From Streptomyces melanogenes (lineage in GTDB: Bacteria > Actinomycetota > Actinomycetes > Streptomycetales > Streptomycetaceae), in contig NZ_BMTS01000020.1 of NCBI RefSeq assembly GCF_014649795.1, positions 79,653-143,652 on the forward strand: a DNA stretch of 64,000 bases, given 5' to 3'. This document shows, piece by piece, positions 7,715 to 16,086 of this stretch. The notes under the pieces were generated by a model, which saw nothing but the letters and a program-made list of their open reading frames with translations, searched no databases and was not told where the DNA came from. How positions within the stretch are numbered: position 1 is the stretch's first letter; each line of letters starts with the position of its first letter. Made by a program: the position numbers and the translations under genes.

Positions 7715-8563
7715 GTGGACCAAACAACCACCCGGCCACGGGTCGGGCACATCCAGTTCCTCAACTGTCTGCCGCTCTACTGGGGGCTCGCCCGCACGGG
7801 CACGCTGCTGGACCTGGAGCTCACCAAGGACAGCCCTGAGAAGCTGAGCGAACAGCTCATCCGGGGCGATCTCGACATCGCTCCGGTCACCCTCGTGGAG
7901 TTCCTGCGCAACGCCGACGAACTGGTGGCCTTCCCCGACCTCGCGGTCGGCTGCGACGGGCCGGTCATGTCCTGCGTGATCGTCTCGCAGCTGCCGCTGG
8001 ACCGGCTCGACGGCGCCCGGGTGGCCCTCGGTTCCACCTCGCGCACCTCCGTACGCCTGGCGCAGCTGCTGCTCGCCGAGCGGTACGGGGTCGAGCCCGA
8101 CTACTACTCGTGCCCGCCCGACCTCGGCCTGATGATGCAGGAGGCGGACGCGGCGGTGCTGATCGGGGACGCCGCGCTGCGCGCCTCGCTGCACGAGGCC
8201 CCGCGCCTGGGCCTCCAGGTCCACGACCTGGGGGCCATGTGGAAGGAGTGGACGGGCCTGCCGTTCGTCTTCGCCGTGTGGGCGACCCGCAAGGACTACC
8301 TGGCCCGCGAGCCCGAGGTGGTGCGCGAGGTCCACGAGGCGTTCCTGGCCTCCCGCGACCTCTCCCTGGAGGAGGTCGCCAAGGTCGCCGAGCAGGCCGC
8401 CCGCTGGGAGGTCTTCGACGCGGAGCTCCTGGAGCGCTACTTCACGACGCTGGACTTCCGCTTCGGCGCCGAGCAGCTCAAGGGCGTACGGGAGTTCGCG
8501 CGCCGGACCGGACCGACCACCGGGTTCCCGGCGGACGTCTCGGTGGAGCTGCTCAGCCGGTAG
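7715..8563 (+). CDS. mqnA: Chorismate dehydratase MqnA (futalosine menaquinone pathway)
   Basis: A 282-residue protein of the MqnA/MqnD periplasmic-binding-like fold. It dehydrates chorismate to 3-[(1-carboxyvinyl)oxy]benzoate, the first step of the futalosine route to menaquinone. Family features are VGHIQFLNCLPLYWGL at the N-terminus, GDLDIAPVTLVEFLRNAD, VALGSTSRTSVRLAQLLL, AVLIGDAAL and WKEWTGLPFVFAVWA. The start is the GTG at 7715 directly upstream of DQTTTRPRVG; no ribosome-binding site is obvious and the transcript may be nearly leaderless. The pathway continues with mqnC and menG further along this strand. The gene is divergent from the cold-shock gene. Confidence 0.96.
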   Translation: MDQTTTRPRVGHIQFLNCLPLYWGLARTGTLLDLELTKDSPEKLSEQLIRGDLDIAPVTLVEFLRNADELVAFPDLAVGCDGPVMSCVIVSQLPLDRLDGARVALGSTSRTSVRLAQLLLAERYGVEPDYYSCPPDLGLMMQEADAAVLIGDAALRASLHEAPRLGLQVHDLGAMWKEWTGLPFVFAVWATRKDYLAREPEVVREVHEAFLASRDLSLEEVAKVAEQAARWEVFDAELLERYFTTLDFRFGAEQLKGVREFARRTGPTTGFPADVSVELLSR

Positions 8564-8575
8564 GCGTCGGCACGG

Positions 8576-9628
8576 TCAGGACGACGGGATCGGGGCCTGC
8601 AGCTTGCTGCTGATCCACTGCATGGTCCCGTCGCCCATCCCCTTGATGTAGGTGTGGGCGTTGTGCTTGCCGCCCTGGATCACCTGGAGGTGGGTCTTCA
8701 CCGGGCCCTTGCCGTACTTGGCTATGAAGCCGTTCAGGTTCGCCATGCCGCCCTCCTTGGTGCCGATCTGGAAGGCGAGGTCGACCTCGGGGCCCTTCTT
8801 GTCGATCAGGTCCTGGGCGAGCTTCTCCGGGTTGTTCGCCTGCTTCTCGGCCTCGTGGCCCGCCCACAGCGGGGAGTCCGGCACGGTGTCGGGGCCCGAG
8901 GCGATCACGGCCTTGAACTGGTCGGGGCGCTTGAGCACCGACTTCAGGCCGACGAAGCCGCCGGAGGAGGAGCCCATGAACGCCCAGCCGTCCCGGGACT
9001 TGAAGGTGCGGAAGTTCGCCTTCACGAAGTCCGGCACGTCCTCGGTCATCCAGGTGCCCATCTTGGGCCGGCCCGGTATGTCACTGCCGTCGTAGTAGTA
9101 CTTCGCGTCCGGGTTGAGGACCGGCATCACCACGACGAACGGGACGCTCTTGCCCTGCTTGGACCACTCCGTGATGCTGCTCTGGAGCTTGAGGTCGGTG
9201 CCCATCCAGTAGTTCTTGGGGTAGCCGTTGCCGCCGGGCAGGGCTATGAGCACCGGGAAGCCGCTCTGGGCGTACTTGGGGTCGAAGTACTGCTTCGGCG
9301 CCCAGACCCACACCTTGCCCGTGAAGCCCGACTTCTTGCCGTGCAGCGTGGTCACGCCGATCTTGGTGCCGTCCTCCAGCGTGTTCTGCGTGGTGAACTG
9401 CGCCTTCGGGCCGGTCGGCAGCAGGGTCTTGGAGGCGACCTCGGAGGTCTTCTCGTTCTGCCCCTTGTCCTGCCCGGAGCCCTTGCCGCCGCTGCCCTTG
9501 GGTGCGGGCGTCGAGGAGGTGCCCGGGTCGTCGAAGCTCACCGGCTTGCCCTCGTCGGAGCAGCCGGAGACCAGCGCGACAGAGCCGAGGACGGCGGCGG
9601 CCATCAGTGCGGTGGTGCGGCGATTCAT
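8576..9628 (-). CDS. Esterase-family lipoprotein (esterase D/antigen 85-like fold)
   Basis: A 350-residue lipoprotein. The N-terminus has NRRTTALMAAAVLGSVALVS followed by the lipobox Cys (VSGC), so it should be anchored to the outer face of the membrane. After a Ser/Gly/Lys-rich linker (to about residue 70), the rest resembles the putative esterase family PF00756: VLIALPGGNGYPKNYW, FVVVMPVLNPD, the nucleophile elbow AFMGSSSGGFVGLKS and a late His in QGGKHNAHTY. The substrate is unknown; related actinobacterial proteins are acyl or mycolyl-type esterases. I chose the ATG at 9628 because it starts the signal peptide. The gene converges on mqnA, 12 bp between stops. Confidence 0.87.
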   Translation of the reverse strand: MNRRTTALMAAAVLGSVALVSGCSDEGKPVSFDDPGTSSTPAPKGSGGKGSGQDKGQNEKTSEVASKTLLPTGPKAQFTTQNTLEDGTKIGVTTLHGKKSGFTGKVWVWAPKQYFDPKYAQSGFPVLIALPGGNGYPKNYWMGTDLKLQSSITEWSKQGKSVPFVVVMPVLNPDAKYYYDGSDIPGRPKMGTWMTEDVPDFVKANFRTFKSRDGWAFMGSSSGGFVGLKSVLKRPDQFKAVIASGPDTVPDSPLWAGHEAEKQANNPEKLAQDLIDKKGPEVDLAFQIGTKEGGMANLNGFIAKYGKGPVKTHLQVIQGGKHNAHTYIKGMGDGTMQWISSKLQAPIPSS

Positions 9629-9837
9629 TCGGTGCTCCGAGGTGTTTTGGGACGCTTGGGGCGTTTTCCGGCCAATTACTAGTTTCCCGTGTGAACTCCG
9701 CAGAGAGAGACGACCGGTCGTTCGAATCGGTTCGCCGTCGTACGCCGTGGATCCGGCCCGGCCGAGTGATCCCGCGCACGTCACGCTCTACCCTGCTGTG
9801 CGACCGTACTTGACGGCATGGGGGAGAGCAGATCGCG

Positions 9838-11607
9838 ATGCAGCCGCTCGAAACCGGCGAACCGCGCACCATCGGCGCCTACCGGCTGCTCGGCCGGCTC
9901 GGCGCGGGCGGCATGGGCCGGGTCTATCTGGGCCGCAGCGCCGGGGGCCGCACGGTCGCCGTGAAGGTGGTCCACCCGCACTTCGCCCTGGACGAACAGT
10001 TCCGCGCCCGCTTCCGGCACGAGGTGGAGGCGGCCCGCCGGGTCGGCGGCGCCTGGACCGCGCCGGTCCTGGACGCCGACCCCGAGGCCTCGGTGCCCTG
10101 GGTCGCCACCGGCTATGTGGCGGGCCCCTCGCTGGCCCAGGCCGTCGCCGCGCACGGGCCGCTGCCCGAGCACGCGGTGCGCGCGCTGGGCGCCGGGCTC
10201 GCGGAGGCGCTGGCGGCGGTGCACGCGCTGGGGCTCGTCCACCGCGATGTGAAGCCGTCCAACGTGCTGCTCACCCTCGACGGCCCCCGGCTGATCGACT
10301 TCGGCATCGCCCGCGCCACGGACGGCACGGCCTCGCTCACCGCGACGGGCGTCTCGATCGGCTCGCCGGGCTATATGTCGCCCGAGCAGATCCTCGGCAA
10401 GGGCGTCACCGGCGCCGCCGACGTCTTCTCGCTGGGCGCGGTCCTGGCGTACGCGGCGACCGGCGCGCCCCCGTTCCCGGGCGACTCCTCCGCCTCGCTG
10501 CTCTACAAGGTGGTGCACGAGGAGCCCGAGCTGGACGGGCGGCTCGACGGGGAGCTGCGGGCGGCGGTGGAGGCGTGCCTCGCCAAGACGGCGGCGGCCC
10601 GCCCCGCCCCCGCCGAACTGGCCCGGCGGCTCGCCCCGGACGGCGCGGCCGCGCTGGTCGCGGGCGGCTGGCTGCCGGGGGCGCTGGTGGAGGAGGTCAG
10701 CCGGTCGGCGGTGCGGCTGCTGGACCTGGAGCCGGAGGTGCAGGACGCGGAGGCGTCGGGGCCGGTGGCGTTCACCAGCCCGGCGGTGGGGGTGTTCGGG
10801 CCGCCGGACGCGTCGTACGGGGCGGGGGTGGGCACGGGGGCGGGTGCTGGCTCCGGTGCTGGGGCTTCGCAGGGCCTGGCCGCGTACGGCAATGGCAGTG
10901 GCGGTACGACCGGCGGTACGAGCGGTACGGGATCCGTCGCCGATGCCGTGCCCGGGCCGCGTACGCCCGAGCCGCCCGCCGCCCCGCCCCGCGTCTCGCT
11001 CTCCGTCGGGACGGCCGTCGAGCCGGGGGAGCGGGGCCGGGGGCGGCGGATGAGCTGCACGGTCGCGCTGGCCGTGGCGGGGGCGGTGGCGGCCGCGTCC
11101 GTCGGCGCCGCGTTCCTCTTCGACCTGGTGCCGGGCGGCGACGAGAAGCACGACTCGGCGTCGAGCGGCCCCAGCCAGTCGAGCACACCGGGGGACGCGG
11201 GCACGGGCGCGACCGGCGGCCCGGCGGTGTCGGAGGTGCCGAAGGCGTTCCTCGGGACCTGGAAGGGCCCGATGACGGAGTCCACGACCGGGCAGCCGCA
11301 CGGCGATCTGACGGCGGTGTTCAAGGCGGGCGCCACCGGCGAGGACGTTCTGCGCACCTCCTCCAAGATCAGCCTCCTGGGCACGACCGTGGAGTGCTTC
11401 GGGGTGGGCAAGCTGGTCTCCGGCACGGCCCAGCGCGTGACGATCGAGGAGCGCACGGACATGACCCGCGAGAACACGGCGGGCCTGTGCACCACCGGCA
11501 CGGCCACCCTGGTCTTCACCCGCAACTCCGACGGCACGCTCAAGTACGAGTCGAAGGAGATCGGCGCGGGCAACCCGTACGCGACTCTGGTCAAGGAGAC
11601 GGGCTGA
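9838..11607 (+). CDS. Membrane-anchored Ser/Thr protein kinase (PknB-like)
   Basis: A 589-residue Hanks-type kinase. The catalytic domain (about 15-265) has the glycine loop GRLGAGGMGRVYLG, Lys43 (VAVKVV), HRDVKPSN (135-142) and DFG (154-156), with the Thr-rich activation loop TASLTATGVSIGSPGYMSPEQ. A Gly/Pro/Ser-rich juxtamembrane linker follows, then one transmembrane helix (about 400-425, CTVALAVAGAVAAASVGAAF) and an extracellular domain (about 455-589, starting VPKAFLGTWKGPM) of the type found on Streptomyces kinases. It has no PASTA repeats, so the ligand is unknown. It lies between mqnA and mqnC in the same direction, but a GC-rich hairpin after it argues against one transcript. Confidence 0.94.
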   Translation: MQPLETGEPRTIGAYRLLGRLGAGGMGRVYLGRSAGGRTVAVKVVHPHFALDEQFRARFRHEVEAARRVGGAWTAPVLDADPEASVPWVATGYVAGPSLAQAVAAHGPLPEHAVRALGAGLAEALAAVHALGLVHRDVKPSNVLLTLDGPRLIDFGIARATDGTASLTATGVSIGSPGYMSPEQILGKGVTGAADVFSLGAVLAYAATGAPPFPGDSSASLLYKVVHEEPELDGRLDGELRAAVEACLAKTAAARPAPAELARRLAPDGAAALVAGGWLPGALVEEVSRSAVRLLDLEPEVQDAEASGPVAFTSPAVGVFGPPDASYGAGVGTGAGAGSGAGASQGLAAYGNGSGGTTGGTSGTGSVADAVPGPRTPEPPAAPPRVSLSVGTAVEPGERGRGRRMSCTVALAVAGAVAAASVGAAFLFDLVPGGDEKHDSASSGPSQSSTPGDAGTGATGGPAVSEVPKAFLGTWKGPMTESTTGQPHGDLTAVFKAGATGEDVLRTSSKISLLGTTVECFGVGKLVSGTAQRVTIEERTDMTRENTAGLCTTGTATLVFTRNSDGTLKYESKEIGAGNPYATLVKETG

Positions 11608-11613
11608 GGGGTG

Positions 11614-11638
11614 GGGGCCCCGGGGTGCCCGGGGCCCC
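11614..11638 (+). terminator. GC-rich terminator hairpin after the kinase gene
   Basis: An 11-bp perfect stem GGGGCCCCGGG / CCCGGGGCCCC with a GTG loop lies just after the kinase stop codon and before mqnC. Confidence 0.65.
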
Positions 11639-11666
11639 GGACCGAGGCCGGGGAACCCCGCTGGCG

Positions 11667-11672
11667 TAGGCT
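11667..11672 (+). promoter_or_regulatory. Possible -10 element for mqnC
   Basis: TAGGCT, a good match to the principal-sigma -10 of Streptomyces, lies about 39 bp before the mqnC start and downstream of the hairpin. No convincing -35 is visible, so this is tentative. Confidence 0.3.
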
Positions 11673-11710
11673 GGCGGTCCGTCCGCAACCCTGCCGAAAG
11701 GGACACCCCG

Positions 11711-12910
11711 GTGACTGAGAAGGCCGACCTTCAGTCCGTCCTCGACCGTGCCGCCGGGGGCGGGCGCATCACCCCCGAAGAGGCGCTCGACCTCTACCGC
11801 TCGGCGCCGCTGCACGCGCTGGGCGCCGCCGCCGACGCGGTGCGCCGCCGCCGGTACGCCGGGACCGAGCACATCGCCACGTACATCATCGAGCGCAACA
11901 TCAACTACACGAACGTGTGTGTCACGGCGTGCAAGTTCTGCGCTTTCTACGCGGCCCCCAAGGACACCAAGAAGGGCTGGACCCGCGACCTCGACGACAT
12001 CCTGCGCCGCTGCGCGGAGACCGTCGAGCTGGGCGGCACCCAGATCATGTTCCAGGGCGGCCACCACCCGGACTTCGGCGTCGAGTACTACGAGAAGCAC
12101 TTCAGCGCCATCAAGCAGGCCTTCCCGCAGTTGGTCATCCACTCCCTCGGCGCGTCCGAGGTCGAGCACATGGCCCGCATCTCCGGGGTCCCGGTCGAGG
12201 AGGCGATCCAGCGCATCCACGCCGCCGGGCTCGACTCCTTCGCGGGCGCCGGCGCGGAGCTGCTGCCCGCGCGGCCGCGCAAGGCGATCGCCCCGCTCAA
12301 GGAGAGCGGCGAGCGGTGGCTGGAGATCATGGAGATCGCGCACGGGCTCGGCGTCGAGTCGACGTCCACCATGCTGATGGGCACCGGCGAGACCAACGCC
12401 GAGCGCATCGAGCACCTGCGGATGATCCGCGACGTACAGGACCGCACGGGCGGCTTCCGCGCGTTCATCCCGTACACCTACCAGCCCGAGAACAACCATC
12501 TGAAGGGTCGGACGCAGGCGAGCGTCTTCGAGTACCTGCGGATGATCGCGGTCGCGCGCCTGTTCATGGACAACATCGCGCACATCCAGGGCTCCTGGCT
12601 CACCGTCGGCAAGGAGGCGGGCCAGCTGTCGCTGCACTACGGCGCGGACGACCTCGGCTCGATCATGCTGGAGGAGAACGTCGTCTCCTCGGCGGGCGCC
12701 AAGCACCGCTCCAACCGCATGGAGATCATCGACCTGATCCGCAAGGCGGGCCGGGTCCCGGCCCAGCGCGCCACGACGTACGAGCACCTGCTGGTCCACG
12801 ACGACCCGGCGAACGACCCGGTCGACGAGCGCGTCATGTCGCACATCTCGTCGACGGCGATCGAGGGCGGCACGGCGCATCCGGAGCTGAAGCTGCTCGC
12901 GTCGAACTAG
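11711..12910 (+). CDS. mqnC: Cyclic dehypoxanthine futalosine synthase MqnC (radical SAM)
   Basis: A 399-residue radical-SAM enzyme that cyclises dehypoxanthine futalosine in the futalosine menaquinone pathway. The [4Fe-4S]/SAM motif is C70-x3-C74-x2-C77 (CVTACKFC), preceded by ERNINYTN as in all MqnC/MqnE enzymes. TQIMFQGGHHPDFGVEYYE, STSTMLMGTGETNAERIEHL and QGSWLTVGKEAGQLSLHYGADDLG are family signatures. Its length is normal. GTG start at 11711, with GAAAGGGA upstream. It is followed 4 bp later by an amidohydrolase-like gene and then by menG, forming a probable transcription unit. Confidence 0.97.
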   Translation: MTEKADLQSVLDRAAGGGRITPEEALDLYRSAPLHALGAAADAVRRRRYAGTEHIATYIIERNINYTNVCVTACKFCAFYAAPKDTKKGWTRDLDDILRRCAETVELGGTQIMFQGGHHPDFGVEYYEKHFSAIKQAFPQLVIHSLGASEVEHMARISGVPVEEAIQRIHAAGLDSFAGAGAELLPARPRKAIAPLKESGERWLEIMEIAHGLGVESTSTMLMGTGETNAERIEHLRMIRDVQDRTGGFRAFIPYTYQPENNHLKGRTQASVFEYLRMIAVARLFMDNIAHIQGSWLTVGKEAGQLSLHYGADDLGSIMLEENVVSSAGAKHRSNRMEIIDLIRKAGRVPAQRATTYEHLLVHDDPANDPVDERVMSHISSTAIEGGTAHPELKLLASN

Positions 12911-12914
12911 CCCC

Positions 12915-13451
12915 GTGCTGACGATTCACGCCCCTGCCGTGGGCGACGCGGTCGTGGTCGAGGGCTCTGTGGTGGCCGCGATCGGGCCGTACGAGGAGTT
13001 GGCGGCGGCGTATCCGGCCGCGCGGGTGCGGCGGTGGCCGGGGGTGCTGGTGCCCGGCCTGGTCAATCCGTACGGCCCGGAACTCCTTGAGCAGGCCTAC
13101 CACCCGGATCCCCGTGAGGCCGACGAGCTCGGGGTCGACCCCGTGCCGGTGTTCTTCGCGGACGAGGTGCGCTTGGGCGCGAGCGCCCGTCGGGGGGTGC
13201 AGCGGATGCTGGCGTGTGGGGTGGTGGCGGTTTCGGGGGAGTTGCGGGTGCGGGCGGTGGTGGAGGCCGTGCGGCGCTCGGGGGTGGCGGTGGTGCCGCG
13301 CGCGTCTGTTCCGTCCGGGACGCCTGCTCTGTCGGCGGGGGTGGGGTTGCCGCCGCTGCGGGTGGGTGACGCGGCCCGGTTCGCGGTGTTCGACGGTTCG
13401 GTGTGCGTGGCTACGGTGCTGGGCGGCCGCCTGGTGTACCGCGCGAAGTAG
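12915..13451 (+). CDS. Imidazolonepropionase-like composite-domain protein, non-catalytic
   Basis: A 178-residue protein related to the small composite beta domain of amidohydrolases (HutI/aminofutalosine deaminase type). The N-terminal part (VVEGSVVAAIGPYEELAAAYPA, then PGVLVPGLVNPYGPELLE) and the C-terminal part (GDAARFAVFDGSVCVATVLGGRLVYRA) match the two halves of that domain. The intervening TIM barrel is almost absent, and the HxH and other metal ligands are missing, so catalysis is unlikely. It starts with GTG 4 bp after mqnC and precedes menG. Because aminodeoxyfutalosine deamination belongs to the same pathway, it may be a remnant or an accessory subunit; that is inference. Confidence 0.72.
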   Translation: MLTIHAPAVGDAVVVEGSVVAAIGPYEELAAAYPAARVRRWPGVLVPGLVNPYGPELLEQAYHPDPREADELGVDPVPVFFADEVRLGASARRGVQRMLACGVVAVSGELRVRAVVEAVRRSGVAVVPRASVPSGTPALSAGVGLPPLRVGDAARFAVFDGSVCVATVLGGRLVYRAK

Positions 13452-13462
13452 CCCCCACCCCA

Positions 13463-13495
13463 CCCCTTCCCGAAAGCCCTCTGGCGGGCGGCCGG
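13463..13495. repeat. 33-bp block shared with 58564-58596
   Basis: CCCCTTCCCGAAAGCCCTCT followed by GGCGGGCGGCCGG is identical to a block at 58564-58596. In both places it sits immediately to the left of a paired copy of the dispersed repeat, so it is an extension of that element. Confidence 0.8.
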
Positions 13496-13500
13496 GTGTT

Positions 13501-13625
13501 CGTCTGCGAAGCGTGGTGGGCTGAGCGCGCAGTTCCCCGCGCCCCTAAAGGGGCGCCCCGAAGGGGCGCATTTAAGGGGTGCGGGGAACTGCGCGACCAG
13601 CCCACCACCGGCCCGCAGGTGAACG
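13501..13625. repeat. Dispersed repeat, copy 6 (inverted pair)
   Basis: Two arms in inverted orientation (GCGCAGTTCCCCGCG ... GCGGGGAACTGCGCGACC) flank a short centre built from CCCCTAAAGGGGCGCC and GGGGCGCATTTAAGGGG. It fills most of the 231-bp gap between the composite-domain gene and menG. The whole can fold into a long hairpin. Confidence 0.87.
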
Positions 13626-13682
13626 GGCGCGTCCCAGGGGGGCGTGGGCGGCGGGGGCGGAGCCCCCAGGCACAATGAGGGG

Positions 13683-14378
13683 GTGACCCGCGCATCTCTG
13701 GACAAGCAGCCGCACGAAGTCGCCACGATGTTCGACGACGTCGCCGCGAACTACGACCGAACCAACGACGTGCTCTCGCTCGGCCAGGCCCGCCTGTGGC
13801 GCAAGGAGGTCGCGAAGGCGGTCGACGCGCGCCCCGCCCAGAAGGTCCTGGACCTCGCCGCCGGCACGGCCACCTCGTCCCTCCCCTTCGCCGCCACCGG
13901 CGCGTACGTCGTCCCGTGCGACTTCTCCACCGGCATGCTGAAGGTCGGCAAGGGACGCCACCCCCACCTCCCGTTCACGGCCGGCGACGCCACGAAGCTC
14001 CCCTTCAAGGACGACACCTTCGACGCCGTCACCATCTCCTTCGGCCTGCGCAACGTCCAGGACACCGACACCGCCCTGCGCGAGCTGTTCCGCGTCACCC
14101 GCCCCGGCGGCCGCGTGGTCATCTGCGAGTTCTCGCAGCCGACCTGGAAGCCGTTCCGTACGGTCTACAGCGAGTATCTGATGCGCGCGCTGCCCCCGGT
14201 CGCCACGGCCGTTTCGTCGAACCCGGACGCGTACGTCTACCTCGCCGAGTCCATCCGTGCCTGGCCCGACCAGCCCGCGCTCGCCGCGCGGCTCCAGCAG
14301 GCCGGCTGGTCCAAGGTCGCCTGGCGCAACCTCACCGGCGGTGTGGTCGCGCTGCACCGCGGCTACAAGCCCCAGTAA
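13683..14378 (+). CDS. menG: Demethylmenaquinone methyltransferase MenG/UbiE
   Basis: A 231-residue class I SAM methyltransferase carrying out the last step of menaquinone synthesis, C-methylation of demethylmenaquinone. Features are VATMFDDVAANYDRTNDVLSLGQ at the N-terminus, the SAM loop VLDLAAGTATSSLPFA, VPCDFSTGMLKVG, GDATKLPFKDDTFDAVTISFGLRNVQD and RPGGRVVICEFSQPTW, all typical of UbiE/MenG. The GTG at 13683 is the start nearest the conserved sequence and follows GAGG. The mqnC - composite-domain protein - menG order places it with the futalosine pathway genes. The glutaminase gene starts 19 bp downstream. Confidence 0.96.
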   Translation: MTRASLDKQPHEVATMFDDVAANYDRTNDVLSLGQARLWRKEVAKAVDARPAQKVLDLAAGTATSSLPFAATGAYVVPCDFSTGMLKVGKGRHPHLPFTAGDATKLPFKDDTFDAVTISFGLRNVQDTDTALRELFRVTRPGGRVVICEFSQPTWKPFRTVYSEYLMRALPPVATAVSSNPDAYVYLAESIRAWPDQPALAARLQQAGWSKVAWRNLTGGVVALHRGYKPQ

Positions 14379-14397
14379 CCCGGCGGGCCCGACCACC

Positions 14398-15309
14398 GTG
14401 GACTACCAGGCCGTCCTCCACCAGATCGCCGACGACGTCGCGCCCCTCGTCGGGCGCGGCACCCCCGCCGCGTACATCCCCGCCCTCGCCGACGTCGACC
14501 CGTCCCGCTTCGGGATGGCCGTCGCGGACCTCGACGGCAAGGTGTACGGGGTGGGGGACTGGCAGCGGCCGTTCTCCGCGCAGTCGATCACCAAGGTCTT
14601 CACGCTCGCCCTGGCGCTCGCGCGCGGCGGCGACAGCCTCTGGGAGCACGTCGGCCGCGAGCCGTCGGGCAACCCGTTCAACTCGCTCGTGCAGCTGGAG
14701 TACGAGAACGGGATCCCGCGCAATCCGTTCATCAACGCGGGCGCGCTGGTCGTCACCGACCGGCTCCAGACCCTCACCGGGGACGCCAGCAGCGAGCTGC
14801 TGGAGTTCCTGCGGGAGGAGACCGGCAACCCCGAGCTCGCGTTCGACGCGGTGGTGGCCGAGTCGGAGTCGGCCCACGGCGACCGCAACGCGGCCCTGGC
14901 CCACTTCATGGCCTCGTACGGCAACATCGCCAACGACGTACCGACGCTGCTCGACCACTACTTCTGGCAGTGCGCGATCGAGATGAGCTGCGCGGACCTG
15001 GCCCTGGCGGCGCGCTTCCTGGCCCGCCACGGCCTGAGGGCGGACGGCTCCCGCCTGCTCTCGCGCAGCGAGGCGAAACAGATCAACGCCGTGATGCTGA
15101 CCTGCGGGACGTACGACGCGGCGGGCGACTTCGCGTACCGCGTCGGCCTCCCCGGCAAGAGCGGCGTGGGCGGCGGCATCGTCGCGATCGTCCCCGGCCA
15201 CTGCACCCTCTGCGTCTGGAGCCCGGGCCTGGACGCCCGCGGCAACTCGGTAGCAGGAGTAGCGGCCCTGGACCGCTTCACCACGCTGACGGGCTTGTCG
15301 GTGTTCTGA
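14398..15309 (+). CDS. glsA: Glutaminase A
   Basis: A 303-residue serine-dependent beta-lactamase-related glutaminase converting L-glutamine to glutamate and ammonia. The active-site Ser63-x-x-Lys66 is in RPFSAQSITKVF. Other signatures are PSGNPFNSLVQLE, GIPRNPFINAGALV, FMASYGNIANDV, YFWQCAIEMSCADLALAARFLA and GKSGVGGGIVAIVPG. The length is that of a single-domain GlsA without STAS or ankyrin extensions. The start is taken at GTG 14398, a short distance after menG, so the two are probably co-transcribed although they have no known shared function. A paired dispersed repeat follows the stop codon. Confidence 0.95.
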   Translation: MDYQAVLHQIADDVAPLVGRGTPAAYIPALADVDPSRFGMAVADLDGKVYGVGDWQRPFSAQSITKVFTLALALARGGDSLWEHVGREPSGNPFNSLVQLEYENGIPRNPFINAGALVVTDRLQTLTGDASSELLEFLREETGNPELAFDAVVAESESAHGDRNAALAHFMASYGNIANDVPTLLDHYFWQCAIEMSCADLALAARFLARHGLRADGSRLLSRSEAKQINAVMLTCGTYDAAGDFAYRVGLPGKSGVGGGIVAIVPGHCTLCVWSPGLDARGNSVAGVAALDRFTTLTGLSVF

Positions 15310-15318
15310 GTCCTTCCA

Positions 15319-15458
15319 CCTGCGGACCGTGGCTGGCTGGCCACGCAGTTCCCCGCGCCCCTAGCAGGGTTGCCCCGAGCTTGGCCGAAAGCCGCTCCCC
15401 CGAGGGGGTTTAGGGGCGCGAGGAACTGCGCGACCAGCCCAGAGGCCCGCAGACGAAC
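15319..15458. repeat. Dispersed repeat, copy 7 (inverted pair)
   Basis: Inverted arms (CACGCAGTTCCCCGCGCCCC ... GGCGCGAGGAACTGCGCGAC) fill the gap between the convergent glsA and GNAT genes. The outer boundary CCCGCAGACGAA ends exactly where the minus-strand acetyltransferase stop codon begins (15459). Confidence 0.87.
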
Positions 15459-15986
15459 TCACAGCGCCAGGCGGAAGCAGTACCCCTCCCGCCCACCCAC
15501 CGGCGTCACAAACGTCTCCCCCAACCGCATCCCCAGCCGCCGCGCAACCGCCACAGACCGCGCATTCCGCGCATCCACCATCGCCACCACCCCACCAACC
15601 CCCGCAGCCCGCACCCGATCCAGCGTCGCCCGAGCCGCAGCCGTCGCGTACCCCCGACCCCACGCGGAACGGGCCAGCCGCCACCCGATCTCCACCTCCC
15701 CCACCGGCCCCCACGCATGCGGCCACGGCTGCGCCCCCGTGAAGCCGAGGACGCGGTCGTCCTCGTCGAGGAGGGTCCAGAGGCAGAACCCCCGCTCCGC
15801 GTCGTGCTTGCGCTGCCGCGCCGTCAACTCCTCGTACACCGACAGCTCCGCCGCCCTGCCCCCGTGGAACTCCATGACCTCCGGGTCGTCGAACACCTCG
15901 TGCCACGCGTACGCGTCCTCCTCGGTCGGCACGCGCAGCCGTACGACGGGCGGCGACGGCAGGGACTTCTCCTCGGTCGAGCTCAT
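15459..15986 (-). CDS. GNAT family N-acetyltransferase (RimJ/RimL-like)
   Basis: A 175-residue acetyltransferase of the Acetyltransf_3 type: VRLRVPTEEDAYAWHEVF at the N-terminus, GEVEIGWRLARSAWGRGYAT with the acetyl-CoA pyrophosphate loop (R-x-x-WGRGYA), and VDARNARSVAVARRLGMRL with the Asn/Ser region expected. It could acetylate a protein N-terminus or a small amine; the substrate cannot be told. The ATG at 15986 is chosen as the first start that fits the family length. The stop codon abuts a dispersed repeat. It is divergent from the prenyl reductase gene (100-bp gap). Confidence 0.88.
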   Translation of the reverse strand: MSSTEEKSLPSPPVVRLRVPTEEDAYAWHEVFDDPEVMEFHGGRAAELSVYEELTARQRKHDAERGFCLWTLLDEDDRVLGFTGAQPWPHAWGPVGEVEIGWRLARSAWGRGYATAAARATLDRVRAAGVGGVVAMVDARNARSVAVARRLGMRLGETFVTPVGGREGYCFRLAL

Positions 15987-16086
15987 AGCGGGGCAACCCT
16001 TCGCGATAACGATCAACAGCCACCCATAGACTGCACATGTCCTGTGCTTTCCGGCATGCCAAATCGAGTCTTCGGGAGAACCCGCT

